This document shows positions 44,093-56,176 of a stretch of DNA of 56,663 bases, one piece after another (the stretch's first letter is position 1; each line of letters opens with the position of its first letter). The notes beneath the pieces are model-generated. The model was given only the letters and a program-made list of their open reading frames with translations. It was not told the origin of the DNA and did no database searches. The stretch lies in assembly GCA_022385805.1 (NCBI GenBank), contig MU277789.1:1-56663 (forward strand), in the 5' to 3' direction. Made by a program: the position numbers and the translations under genes. The stretch comes from Pilatotrama ljubarskyi. Its lineage: Eukaryota; Basidiomycota; Agaricomycetes; Polyporales; Polyporaceae.

Positions 44093-46555
44093 CTATCGCC
44101 CGCTCGCCCTCACCATCTTCGTCAACGCGTCTATTCTCGTCCTCCAGGCATCGGCATACAGGAATCCGACCATGCCGCTGATGAAGTCCCTGGGATGACA
44201 GTCAGACCATGCGGAGGTGCGACAGGACGTGGAGCCCGGCAGGCACTCACCAGCTGTGCGTGACAGAGCGCACTGGATAGTCCAGGACGCCAGGAATTGA
44301 CGTCTGAATGGCCCAACCCCAGCGGTCGACAACGATCGCTTTGGCGTTTGTCAGGGCGCGCAGGCCCTCAGGGCCACCTGGGCGACAAGCAGTTGACATG
44401 TTATTTCTGTCGAACACGGACTGTCTGACGCACCGAATCGCCCGTAGCCGCTGTACTTCGTGCCACCAAACGGCAAATCTTGGCTGTGTATATTATGTCA
44501 GTTGTCGCATCGTCCGCACTCGGTCTCGCGTGACGCACTTCAACTATGCAGCTTGTCAGTGATTGAGCTCTCCTACGCTAGCGTGTCACTCACATAGAAT
44601 ACCCCGAAATCGTTGATGGCCACCATCCCGCATTGCAGCCGTTTCGCTACCTTGAGGCAGTCATCCCGTACAGGCCCGAAGACACTCGCACCAAGACCAT
44701 ATCGCGTGCCGTTCGCGATCTCGATAGCTTGCTCGATGGTTTCGTACTTGATGATCACGGCGATGGGTGCGAACACTACGAACACGATCAGCTCCGTCCG
44801 TACTCAGGTCACTGCACAGCTCACGTTCGTATTGGGCAACTTCAGACTCGGGGTGGACATCTCCAAGAACAGTAGGTTTGAAGTACGACCCCTGCTCGAG
44901 ATAGGGATGGTGCCATGGCTCGCCACCGACGCTCAAGGTGGCCCCTTGCTCGACCGCTGCGTGGACGACGCGCTCGAGATTTGGGAAGCGATCTGCGGAT
45001 ACCATTGCGCCAACGTCAGCAACAGGTGCAACGCCGTCGCCGGGGCTCTTGAGCGAGTGGCCAGGGCGGAGCTTGTCTGCCCGCTCGGTGAACATCTTGA
45101 AGAGATCATCGTACTGTGACTCATGCACGAGTATCCTCTCGATGCCTATGCAGTTCTGTCCGGCGTTCTGGCTATAATATGTGATCAGTATTGTAGAACG
45201 GCAGTGTGAGTATCTACGTACTAGACGCCTCTCATGAGCAGGCTGATCCATTTCTCGAGATCCGTGGAAGGCAAGATGATGGCTGGGTCCTTGCCTCCAA
45301 GTTCCAGCGTGACCGGGGTCAAGTACTCAGTAGCATCTTGCGCGACCTGAACAAGCACATAAATTTCACTGTCGTCGTGACCCGTAGAATCACTTACGAT
45401 TCGTCCAACCTGCTCAGAGCCGATGAAGGTGATGTGACGAACAAACGGGGACTTCGTCAACGCTTTCGCGTCCTCCGGGTAACAGCAAACAAGCTGAACC
45501 AAAGTGAGAATTATGGCGACCTAGCTCTCAAGTGGGACCATACCTGCACAAGCTGTTCGTCGTGGCCACATGCTTTGAGACATTCCTTGATCGCTTGCAC
45601 GAACCAAGACGTCGACCAAATGACATGTTCAGAGCACTTCAAGACCACGCTGTTGCCAGCAAAGAGGCCGGCAATGATAGGGGACCAGGCATTGTGGAGG
45701 GCTGAGAGATCCAACACGATCTGTATGAGCGCGCAGAAGGATAGTCGTAGTAGCACGGACTTACGATAGTTCCAGGACGTGATAGCTGCTACCACACCGA
45801 GAGGCTCGTAGTGCACGTAGGAAGACTTGTAGAACATGATCAGGTTGTTATACCTGGATTCGGGAGATAGTGCACGCTCTCCATGATTGATGAGCCAGTC
45901 CAGTTTCGAACAAGTCGTAATGATCTCGCCCAGTGCAGCGTCGAGCACTGTGACAGTTGAAAAGGAGGCCTAGGACGAAGCATGTCTGACGCGACGTACT
46001 GGTCTTTCCGGTGTCCCGACATGCCACCTTGGCACAGATTTCTTGGTTATCTACCAGCCATTTCTTCAGACTCCTCATGACGCGCCTGCGGTCATCGAAG
46101 GAGGTAGCAGCCCATTTTGGCTGCGCTTCGTGCGCGAGAGCAATCTTTCTTGTGATCTCCTCTTCAGAATCGGCGAGAATGGTATCCAGATGGTATGCTG
46201 TCGCAGGGTCGTAGGCGGTGATATATTTGCGGTTAGGCAAGGGGAAGTTAGGCAGGAGACCGTCAAAGTTAAGGTGGGCTTCGAGAGAGGGCTGAGGGAG
46301 CTTTTGTGCGGTCCAGGTATCTTTGATTTGCTGGAACACGTGTCTCTTTGAGTGGCCCTGCTAGCTGTGCATAAGACAGGTACGCACCATTGGCGGGGCT
46401 AGCCTGAAAAATATCGCGCGATTAAGAATGGAGTGGTAGCGCTGCCAGACGAGCCAGATCCCGAGAACAAAACATATCGTGAGGAGCTTGACGGGGTCGA
46501 TGATGCCGCCCTCGTCGTCGTAGTCGTAGTCGTAGTCGACGTCCGAGTAGCCCAT
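44093..46555 (-). CDS. Membrane-anchored aldehyde dehydrogenase (Msc7-like)
   Basis: This belongs to the aldehyde dehydrogenase superfamily: NAD(P)-dependent oxidation of aldehydes to acids. The N terminus (MGYSDVDYDYDYDDEGG) is acidic and Tyr-rich and precedes one membrane segment (LLTICFVLGIWLVWQ), so the enzyme is membrane-tethered, as in the yeast Msc7 group. Catalytic residues are intact: Glu in VTLELGGKDP, Cys in YQNAGQNCIG, plus the cofactor region FIGSEQVGR and TSWNYPLHNAWSP. About twelve exons are traced: the first is 46555-46388 and the last contains DFISGMVGFLYADAW. One exon is only 5 nt (44543-44539) and restores FYLNQDLPFGG. The start ATG is the first after an open promoter region; the gene is head-to-head with the RING gene. 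Confidence 0.9.
44539..44543 (-). other. 5-nt micro-exon (TTGAA) of the aldehyde dehydrogenase gene
   Basis: After FY the upstream exon is in phase 0, and the next exon begins C|CAA GAT TTG (QDL), which needs two extra bases. TTGAA, flanked by CATAG and GTGCGT, supplies Leu and the first two bases of Asn, restoring the conserved FYLNQDLPFGG. No single-intron alternative keeps the frame. Confidence 0.8.
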
Positions 46556-46840
46556 GGTATCGCCGAGCCGCGCGATGAGGGGAGGAAGAGGGAGAGGCGG
46601 CGCGGTGGTTCAGAATCGGAGGAGGACCAAATTCAAACGGGCTGAAGTTGATCGCACGACTGCAGGCGTGTACGCGTTGTTGTGCTCTCTTTGGCTCCGG
46701 TGGCTGAGGCCGATCGGGCGGGACGGGCGCTCACCGGCAGTGCCTCGACGTCATGTCCCAATTAGCGCACCGAGCTGCTTACCGCTGCAGCCGTTGCCTC
46801 TCCTTCTCTTCTGCCACATCCCTCCCCACATCCATCCGCC
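46556..46840. promoter_or_regulatory. Compact divergent promoter, aldehyde dehydrogenase / RING ligase
   Basis: Only 285 bases separate the two start codons. The RING side is CCT-rich in its last 60 bases; the ALDH side is G/A-rich. No clear TATA element is present. Confidence 0.5.
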
Positions 46841-48685
46841 ATGTCGTCAAGAGAACCCCTGTGGTATTGCCATGAGGCAAGTCTTTCTTGCCCTCATCAT
46901 CGCTTTTGCTGAATTAGTCCAGTGCCATGCGGAGATGAGGCCGCTGATGGTATGCCCTCATAGTCTCTATCCTGCCGCCGGCTACACTCACTCTGGTTCA
47001 GGTCCCGGACCCGCACTGTGCATCCTGTAACGGAACATTCGTAGAGAGGGTACGTACGCTCGATTGCCCATCTCAATGCTCTGCTCAAGACACGATATAG
47101 ATAGAGAACCCTGCGGACGACCCCCGAGAGTTCCAATTCGCAGATGGTGGCCATTTGGACGATGGACCACTACCCGCAGATATGGACGTCTTCTTGAGTG
47201 CGTAAGCTCACCTTCGACGTGGATGACACTGTCTGAGCTCTACCAGCCGGACTGCGGAACATCCTTCGCGGACCGAACCCACCTCCTCCCACCTCCACGG
47301 CATCGTCAAGCTCAACTGCACGCTCCATGTCCCCACAAGCTCGTAGGGCTTCAGGCGATGGATCAGGGCTCGCAGGCAGTCCAGATCAGCGCACTGCGGT
47401 ATGTCCATCGCGGCGACGTGGCTCTATCTACCATCCTCATCCGATCGCAGGGCCGCAATGGTCAATTCACAATCCGGATAGAAAGGTCAAATGCACCCGG
47501 CGGTCGAACACGTACATTTGTCTTGGGAAACCCCCCTGCTGCAGAGGGTGATGAGATGCCTCGACTATCGCAGTAAGGCTTTATAGTATACCTTGCTAGA
47601 ACGTTCGATGCTGATGGCGCCACTGCCAGGTTCGCCCCACGAAATCTCGACGGAACTTCGCAGGATCGCCCTAATATAACAGGTCCAATGCTGGCGCAGT
47701 ACCTCCTTGCGCTCATGGGCCCAGGGCGAGCAGGCGATCCCTTTAGCCAGCTTCTGGGTGGCATGTTTGGACCTGCCGGTATGCCTCCGGGTGGCGCAGA
47801 ATCCGGAAGGTGGGGCGACTACGTGTTCAACCAGGAAGGTGAGAACAGGGCACACAGTGCTGCTAGATGCGAATGCTCACTCGATGTTTTCATGAAGCCC
47901 TGGACCAGATCATCACCCAGATCATGGAAAACTCCAACGCTCACCAGCCAGTACCGGCGACGGAAGAGGTTATAGAGAAGTTGCCGAGGGAACTCTTGGA
48001 GGAAGGGTGTAAGCTCTTCGCATGATCACATGGCTACAACCGTCGTCTCTGACGTGATACATTCCAGCGCCCCTGCTGGACAAGGATTGTGCCGTTTGCA
48101 AGGAGCAGTTCTCACTTCAGACAGAGGATCCGGATGACCAGGTCGTCGTATCCCTGCCCTGTCATCATCCGTTCCATGAGAACTGCATCTTGCCATGGCT
48201 CAAGACTAGCGGCACATGTCCTGTCTGCCGGTATGTAATTCTGTAGTACATGGCCCGTGGCACCCGGTTAATCGAACTCTTACAGGTACCAGCTCGTCCC
48301 TCAGCCTGCGTCCCATCCCCCAGGCCCAGGCCCTCCGCGGTCGAGCGGGAGTGGTTCTAACGACTCTTCGGGTTCTCGCAACAGTGACAACAACAACGAC
48401 AACAACAACGGCGGCGGCGGCGGCGGTCTGCTGCAGAACATGTTCAACTTCTTCGCGAATCACGGACAGCAAGGCACCAGCACGGGTGACAGCATTGCGA
48501 GCAGTAGTGGTGACCGCAGGGCTCAGAACGAGGCATCCACGTCGGCTCCAGGTGCATCTGGTAGCGGGAGCGGCGAGCCCTCAAGCAGCCGTGAGGGTGG
48601 CTCCCGAGGTGCGCCCCCCTCGTCCCGTCGTAACACCGAGGACCATCTGGATCTCCCAGGAGGCTGGGGAGACGAAGTAGATTAG
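46841..48685 (+). CDS. RING-H2 E3 ubiquitin ligase (RNF126/RNF115 type)
   Basis: These ligases pair an N-terminal zinc ribbon with a C-terminal RING-H2 finger and act in cytosolic protein quality control. The zinc ribbon reads WYCHECHAEMRPLM, then PHCASCNGTFVER. Clearly read exons are 46841-46876, 46923-46949, 47002-47049 and 47101-47201, then a linker, then 47451-47572, 47630-47838, 47898-48008, 48068-48230 and 48286-48685. MLAQYLLALMG, GRWGDYVFNQEALDQII and the RING (CAVCKEQF to CPVCRYQL, with CHHPFHENC) are intact. The tail is Ser/Gly/Asn-rich. The splice choices in the linker (47202-47450) are not settled: several phase-consistent acceptors exist and one 52-nt intron is optional in frame. 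The first intron uses a GC donor and splits the zinc ribbon. Confidence 0.87.
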
Positions 48686-49238
48686 CGTACTGCTTTCAGT
48701 ATGGTCGGTGTTGGTGTATGTAGGTCTTTGGCTGTAGCATCATGCATGTATTGGATGTCTCTTATGGTCGGTCGCCTGTGTTGTGTTTCTCTAGCATCGC
48801 CGGTTTTGTCTATGATGCAACGTCCGTGGTTATATATCTGTCGAGAGAACGAGTCACGCTATCACTTTCATTAATGAGCCGCCTGAGACTAGTACGCTGG
48901 TGATATACGTGTGTTCTCACTGAATAGACTGCATGCATATGACGTAGTCCTACTCATAAATATGTATCCATGAAACTGGTCAGAACTTCCATTGCAAGCT
49001 GAAGATACCGAACACGAGCTCCTCCGTTGCACTCCTCCCGATTCAGAACTTGGCACACGCAGCTTTCGGCGGGTTGGCACGTGAGCGACGCGTCGCAATC
49101 GAGCGCCCAAGTACAGACGCGTTTCACGCGTGCTGCGAAGTGACGCGCTGCTCGATCCTCTGCCAAAGTGCGTCACCGACATGTCAACTCGTCCTCAGGA
49201 CCCCAAGATGCATATATATACCGAGAGTACGAGGGAAC
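48686..49238. other. Intergenic region
   Basis: It holds the 3' UTR of the RING gene and the promoter of the next gene. A CATATATATA element sits at 49210-49220, very close to the first ATG of the next gene (49239), which argues that transcription may start downstream of that ATG. Confidence 0.45.
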
Positions 49239-50123
49239 ATGCCCATGTTCCGCCTTCCCCTCCCGGCCACATACCGCCATATCGCACTCTCGCAGCCTCG
49301 AGCCATCCGCACCTTCGTCACTTCTTCTGCCAGGAAGATGCCCGTCAGCAACCCCGAAGCCCCGAACGCGTCAGGCTTGACGGCGAACGAGACCAAGAGC
49401 TTGAAGGAGAGGAGCCCGGAGCCTCATGAGGAGAAGATCATCCAGGGGATCAGAGAAGTCCGTGGATCATCCTTGTCGCAGTCTTGATAAACGATTGACG
49501 ATGCATATATTAGCTCTACACCTCCAAACCGACTGAGGTAAGCATGCACGAAGGTCTGTTGGAATGCGCGCTCAGTTGCATTTCTTCAGAGGACCTATGA
49601 GATTTATGCGCCCGAGGCCGTCTTCCATGATCCTATCGGCATCGCTGAGGGTATCAAAGCCATCCGAGCCCAGTTCAACGGACTCGCGAAGGTGAGCTAC
49701 ATCGACTGCAATGTGCGCGGCGACCTGACACACGTTACACAGCTTTTCCCGCGTGCGGACATACCTTCGTTTCGCCTGCTGGAGAACCCGCCGTCAGTTC
49801 CGAAGAGCAAGATCTTGATCGACCAAGATGTGTCGTACTACCGCGACCCCGATGCTTCTTCCCCGACCAAGGTATCGCTCTTGCGATCATTGATGTCCAA
49901 GAAGACTTATCCGGGGCGCATATAGACTGTGAACTCACTCCTCACTCTGGAGGTGAACGATAAGCACCAGGTCGTCAAGCATACCGAAGAGTGGAACCAT
50001 CGTCGCGAGACCACCGGAGATGACGGATTTATTGGCATGCTCAACGAGAACAGGAAGAAGTTCACTGCCAACTTCACCGGCATGTTCATCAGCCAAGAGC
50101 CTCCCGCGGAGAAGAAGGACTGA
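49239..50123 (+). CDS. NTF2/SnoaL-like small protein, probably mitochondrial
   Basis: Five exons (49239-49457, 49514-49537, 49590-49691, 49743-49871, 49926-50123) give 223 aa. The body has the cone-shaped NTF2/SnoaL fold pattern: RTYEIYAPEAVFHDPIG, AIRAQFNGLAKLFPRADI and the final sheet strands NSLLTLEV and VVKHTEEWNHR. The first 33 residues (FRLPLPATYRHIALS, TFVTSSARK) are Arg/Ser/Thr-rich with no acidic residues, a mitochondrial-leader pattern. An internal ATG at 49338 would give a leaderless form. The family includes small hydrolases, isomerases and non-enzymatic proteins; no active-site signature is clear, so the function is unknown. Exon 2 is only 24 nt. Confidence 0.78.
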
Positions 50124-50316
50124 GGTGCTCACGCTGATGACCCAGCGTCCAGTTGATAGATGCATGTAGAAATATCCGATAATTGTACGCATATGATGTC
50201 GAAAACCATCATTCATTCGCTGTACACACATACTCGGCATCGTCAAGATTATCGTTTCGCGCGCACATTCATGCGGACGCATACTATATCAGGTCTTGTG
50301 TGGTATACTGCCAGGT

Positions 50317-53300
50317 TCAGAGCCCGAACCAGCTTTTCATACCTTGCTGAGCCGCAAGTCGCTTGGCCTGCTCCGCCGAGGTGATCAGTCACGACTCTTG
50401 CGCCATACACGGGCGCATGGACTGACCTGTTCAACCATGCTCTTGCTTCCTTGCTCCAGCGAGTCTAAGCTCTGCTGCAGATCTCCAAGCATCTCCCTAC
50501 ATATTTTGTCATTGACAGCAGATGAATAGCAGCAGACTGGAGAAGACGCACCCTCTCTCTGTTAACGCTGTTCCGAGTCGGTTGTACAGATCAGCAACGC
50601 CGCTAGACATGCCAGCCGCGGCTGCAGAGACCGACGCTTCCGAGGAGGCCGCGGCGGCGCCCCCGTCCGGGGCAGGGTGTGCTACAGCCGGACGTGCAAC
50701 CCTGTTCGGAGGCGGGACAGGTCTATCGGGACCAGCTACTGCACACGCCGGCACTGTCAGCGGATCGGATCTTTGGGATACATACTGCTGAGAACTCACG
50801 CAAGGTGTCAATTTGCTCCCCGGCACTCGCAGCAGTCAAAGAGCCGATATATCCAAGCACCGAGCCCATGACGGAAGGTGGACCCAACGATACGGGCTGC
50901 GGCTGCGGCGGGACAGCCCCGCGTCCATAGGCGAGGTCGACGAGTGGCAGCGTATAGGGTCCCGTGCGGCGATGAGAGAAGAGGGTGTGCAGTTCGGTGC
51001 TTAAGAGAGGACGCAGAGAGGAACCGGCGGGTGTAGGGAAAGTGGTGTGTGTGGTGAAGTCACCGGAGCCGTCTGTGCTGGGCGGGCTACGATATTTTAG
51101 ACTACGAAGCCAAGACCGGAGATGAGAAGACGCTTACTCAGATGAGCCCAACGCGGGGAGCTGGATCGTCTGGATATGTTCGAGGTGCGGAAGGGAGTAG
51201 ATCAGAGCGTTTCCGAGACTTGTGAAGGCGACAAGAGCGCAGGAATCTATACAGTACTGTCATTGCCAAAGGCAGCATAGAAGCCTGCGTTGATTAGTAC
51301 TTACCGGCTTTCTCAACCACCTCGACATGTTGCACCGCGCCGACCTTCGTTCCCCACTCGGCTCTCGCAATCCGCTCTCCGTTGACGTTCAGCGTGCAGC
51401 GTACCCCTTTTGCTCCAGCTGCAACAAAGACGAACTTCCTGCTTGGATCGGGGGCTTCGTCTGTCTGGAGCACAGCGGCGAACCCCTTCCTATCTCCGCG
51501 GTATATCACTCCCGTCCTGGCATCGAGCACAAAGGTGCCGTACGGGATAGGCCGTGTAGAGGAATCTGTCGTTATTGGGGGCTGGGTAACGGTCCACGTA
51601 ATCGGTGCGCTGTGTGCAAGGGTGTACACAGAGGTTGCGCCAGAAGCAGCGCCGCATATGAGCCGAAGGCGCATAGTCTGGTCTGTCCAACGCCCATAGT
51701 CAGCGGCAAAGAGCTAGGAATAGGCGGATACATGGCTACCTGTAGATAGACTACAACACGTCCATGACAGCGAGAGGAACGGCTCGGCTTCAGAATGTCT
51801 GTGCAGGAAGCCCGAACTGGCCTGGGAATTGGGGTCGCGGCGCAGGATAATCTTCGGGCCTCGGAAGTCGATGATCAGTAGAGAACCTGAGGCGTACGCA
51901 ATAGCGAGGAAACCTGCAAGTTTCATGCTCAGGCCTGAAGCTCGTGCAAGCCTGTGAAGGAGCCGTACCGATATCGGACAACGCGCATGCCGTGACCAAG
52001 CCTCGTGTCTTGTGAGGCTTGACACCGAAGACAGGGCTATACCGTAGACCCTTTCGCGGGCGGACATGCGATAGCGAGACCAATTCCTCGTCTGGCAGTG
52101 ATCGCTCTCCAAACGGGCCATCCTCGGTCGGTACATCTAACCTATGCAAGATCACTGCGCCACCTCGCAGGACAGTGACGCACTCCAGCGCCTCTGGTGC
52201 GAAGTGTACAGCCTCTATGCGTTCCTTCAGTAGTCGAGGGTCGTATTTTGCAGATACGGCGACGTTGGAGAGGCCGAGAGAGCGGTCGATAAGCAACGGC
52301 GTGTGCTCGATCGTCAATCGTGGTATTGGAGACGGAAAACTGCTGGACAGCGGGGAGTCGGGGCCTGTGCTGACGAGGAGGTGTGGACTCACGTCCAGGA
52401 AACGGACTGAGAGGTCGCGGAGGTGTGTGATGAGTATTCTGCGAGGCTGGAACTGACTTGGCATTCAAAACGTGTTCCGATGTGAGCGGTAAGTCCACGA
52501 GACCTGCTACTGGAAGACCTACCTTGATGAGCTTTATATGTCCCTCGAGATCCTCCGACCACGCAACGCCGCCCTTCATAGGGAATGGCATCTGCCCTTC
52601 TACTGGTACGAGCTTGTCACGCACGAGCGTTTCGTAGGCGTGTTTGTCCACTTTGACGAGATACTCCCCGAGGACGGTCCACAGAGACGGGGGCAGCCTC
52701 ACATTGCTAGGCTCGTCAGAGACCGACATAGCCTGCAGGGTCATCTCCAACTCCTTAGCGAGGACATCCTCTTTGTCGACTTCGTCTCCCGGCCGTGATT
52801 CTGTGCCAGATGATGCGACTTGAGCGGAGCTCTCGGGAGGGTCTAGGAAAGACGGGGGTGGGAACTCAAAGGCTTCGCTGATGCGAGCCTCGGGCACATC
52901 CGAGTCAGATATAGCGAGGATAGCGGCAGGGTCGTAATGGCCGCCAAAGTGAGGTGTGGAACGCGGGAAGAGCAGGTAATCCTGTACGGGGCCTGCCGTC
53001 GTGTATGTGTATATGTCTTTGACTATCAACGACTTGCCCATTGCTGCGCGAGTCTCCGGATGCAGGATCTCCGAGGCTCCTGTGGCTTTCGGAGAGGCTG
53101 GTGTTGGAGCCGGAGGAGGCTGAAGAGGCGGGAAGAGCAGAGCTATGATGCCAGGCGGAGAGTCAATAGCCAGCCCGCCTAGGACAGTAAGTACAGTGTC
53201 GCCCCCGCGCGGATCGGTGGAGTTCGGGAAGCCGCTCCAGGCTAACTTGAATATCGGTTCACGAGGCGGCTCGATAGGGTGGTCTTGGGGAGAAGAGAGA

Positions 53301-54657
53301 ACCGCTTCGAGCTTGCTGGTATCAACGGCGCTGAGATCTTCATCACCCGTGCTGTCTAAGGTGCGAAGAGCGAGCGGCCTTTCCTCATCTTCGAGCGCCC
53401 AGAACCCGATTGTGCCGTCTGCGTACCCGATAGCTAGAAGATGGCCGGAGGGGTGAATTGCTATCGCGGTGGCCTGCAGACGGCGTGGTAGGAGGATGTC
53501 CTGAGCATTTTTGTGAGTCGCACGCATCTACCTCGGATCGCTCGTATACGCTCACCTTGGCGTGAAAGCCACCACCCCCTGGTGCACCAGGAGACAAAAC
53601 GAGCTCGAAGGCCCGTACAGTTTTATGCTCCTTCTGTGGGTGATTTCCTCAGACAGAGGCAAGCACTGCAAGACCATTGATACCTACCAGGTCTGACACC
53701 AGCACTCCACCTGAGGGTTTGTTCAGATACTGGGGGCATCGGGTCTCTCTGCAATGGCTGACCTTCGTGTACCACGAATAGCAGGTTCAGGTCGCGAGGA
53801 TGGATCGTCATGTCTATGATCACATCTCTGTGGAACGTTTCATCCATGGGAGCAGAGCCCTAAGGAAAAGTAAACGTACGAGCCAGATATACCTGTAACG
53901 GACAGGCTGTTGGCTAGAGACTTCTTCTCATAAATTCGCCATTGATTGGGTATGGCGTAAGGGGACACGCGAGAACACAGCAGATCATATGTCTTGATCT
54001 CCCCATCCGCGAGGGCGACAAATGCCTGAGGCCCTGCTTCAGCGGACATGAACGACTCGCTTTACGATCCGAACTGACGTGAGTGTGAGACGGCGAGCTG
54101 ATGATCGCGCTAAGAGAGGCGTCTCAGTCAAGAATGTGTGTGCGGCAAGGACTTTAACCGCATACTGCACAGGCTGCCCGAAACCCGTAATCCTCTGCAG
54201 CTTGGGTCTCCCAGGGGATGTGAGGTCCCACACATGGAGTCTGTCGTGCTCGTCTAGAAACGGTCGCGTCGCAAGGTATGCCAATCAATTACAAGTGTCA
54301 CAGCACACGCAGACTGACCGATGCATAAGAGTTTCAGCACGGAGACAGCAAACTGCAAGAACTTGACTCGTAGACCAGCGGGCTCAGTGATCTTCAACCT
54401 GGATTCCACGCCAGGAGAGCCATAGATGTGAACCACGCCCCTCGCGGTTCCTGCCCCTGTGCGTCAGAACGTAGTTGAACGCAAGCAAAAGGCTATCACA
54501 TACCGACGGCGAAGAGGCCTGAGACAGGGTCAGTTGCGACTGCAGTTACATCTAGATCGTATTGTATTGTTCTGAGCAGGCCCGCTTGCCAGTCTAACGG
54601 ATCAGATAGGTCCAAGGAGAGATCCGGAAGCGTCTTGACGGCATGCGAAGCAAACAT
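50317..54657 (-). CDS. SRO7: Sro7/tomosyn/Lgl-family exocytosis regulator
   Basis: Sro7-type proteins are double beta-propellers that bind plasma-membrane SNAREs and Rab GTPases (Sec4) to control vesicle tethering and polarised secretion. From MFASHAVKTLPDLSLDLS at 54657 the first propeller runs through VAVG..TARGVVHIYGSP, DEHDRLHVWDLTSPGRP, ADGEIKTYDLLCSR and GHLLAIGYADGTIGFWALED. The second includes SLWTVLGEYLVKV, KGGVAWSEDLEGH, QPRRILITHLRDLSVRFLD, FLAIAYASGSLLIIDFRGP and VLDARTGVIYRGDRKGF. The C terminus is an R-SNARE-like helix: LYNRLGTALTERGEMLGDLQ, then AKRLAAQQGMKSWFGL. It has about fifteen exons; I did not sum all lengths, so internal boundaries between 53500 and 54100 are less certain. 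The start is the first ATG of the conserved N terminus. Confidence 0.88.
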
Positions 54658-55339
54658 GGTGGCGAGGATACTGCAGCTTCAGAAGACTTCGAGAGCCGAA
54701 TCAGGCTAGGAGGCCTTTGGGCGGATATGACAGAGTAGCGAGCCTCCCGGGGTATACAGCGATGTCTTGATATTCGTACTCAATCCGTTTGTGCTTGCTG
54801 CCAGTTTGGACCAGAGCCGCAGGAGGACTCAGTGCAGATGGCGGTCGATGTGGCTGCTTTTCAGTGCTGCTGCGCGGACGAGGCCGACTCCGATCCTCGC
54901 GGGTTGGAACCTGTTGGAACGCGGTGATGTCACGTGTGGGTCGTGACGATTACCATATTGGTCAAAAACGCCACAATCAATCGTGATCGCAGGAAGCACT
55001 CTCATCTCTCCACGAGGTTTGAAGTTATAGCTTGAGTAGCCACGACCATGTTCACCGCCTGGAGCAACGTCGACTGCTTGGAGGCCTCGGAAACCCCTCG
55101 TTATCGACGCGATGGGTCCAGTAGAGGTCATCGGCATGCAAGTCATCCATGGCTCAGACTCCACCTCGGCCTCCTTCTTGGACCCACCTACCATGGCGTC
55201 ATCTCTGAGCATGTGCGCCGACAGAGGCCGACAGCAGCTATATAGGAGTCCAACGAATGGAGTGAGGAAACCAACTCACCGAACACACCACAACGCTCAA
55301 GATCCTCAAGAATTCCCTGTTGAACACACTATCAGAACC
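54658..55339. promoter_or_regulatory. Divergent intergenic region
   Basis: This 682-bp gap separates the start codons of the Sro7-like gene and the membrane-protein gene and should hold both promoters. A TATATAGG-like element sits at about 55239-55246, some 95 bp upstream of the ATG at 55340, on the plus strand. Confidence 0.5.
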
Positions 55340-56176
55340 ATGTGGATTGCCCACTACGCCTCAGGCCTCATCGCGAAGCCGTTCGCGCCTATAGTGCCTT
55401 TGTCGGTGCTCACCCTTGCGGGTGCGCTACCCGACGTCGTCTTCTTCCTTCTCCAATTCGTCGGCATCGAGACCTTCAATCTCGACGGGAAGCTGATACC
55501 GCGTGGCTGCTTCCCGTATACCAATGACTACCCCTACAGTCATTCCTTGGTCGGGATGATAGTAGCAGGTGCGTTTCTTCATGCAGTGTTCTTCCGTCCC
55601 TGTTGACGTCCTGGTGTCTGTGTTTCATAGGCGTCGCTTTGGCTGCCTTATACAAGATGAACACTGCCGCGCCGGTCACCTTGAAGGACCAAGCGATCAT
55701 CGTGGCCGCTGCGGCGAGTCACTTCCTGCTGGAATGGCCATCTCACCGTGAAGGTATGCTTCAAGGAGGACCTTTCAGGGCGGCACGCGCTGACCTGTCT
55801 TGCAGACATCAAGATTACTCCTCACGACTCGAACCAGCTCGGTGCCGGTATGTTTGACCACACGATCGTGACCTTCCTCGTCGAGTGCGCCATTTTCCTC
55901 GCCGGCCTCTGGGTCTACACCACCTTTGCCCCCATGGCTACCAAGGCTGGCTACAAGACTCATCGGAACCGCCTGTGGGGCATCACTCTGTTCCTCATCG
56001 GCGCCCAGGCCCACTTCTCCTTCGGATCGTGAGTGGACTCCGCGAGGTAGATGAGGTACGGCTATCTTGACACTTTTTGCAGGGCTCCGACCACCGAGAC
56101 GCGCTGGGTGCACGCGCCGCTCTTCCTTGGTCAAGTGCTCGCTAGCTGCTGGCTGCTTGGCAAGTTGGAATCGTGA
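55340..56176 (+). CDS. Multi-pass membrane protein, YdjM/DUF457-like
   Basis: Four exons (55340-55568, 55631-55753, 55806-56028, 56083-56176) give 222 aa. The pattern resembles membrane-bound metal-dependent hydrolases: ALPDVVFFLLQFVG, then SHSLVGMIVAGVALAALY and AASHFLLEWPSHRED with repeated His residues near membrane-helix ends (SHS, SHF, SHRED, FDHT). At least five membrane segments are predicted. In bacteria YdjM-type proteins have a His/Asp metal site (HS..H..D); whether this fungal protein shares the activity is unknown, and the resemblance is by motif spacing only. The start MWIAHYASGLIAKPF fits the first transmembrane region. Confidence 0.65.
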
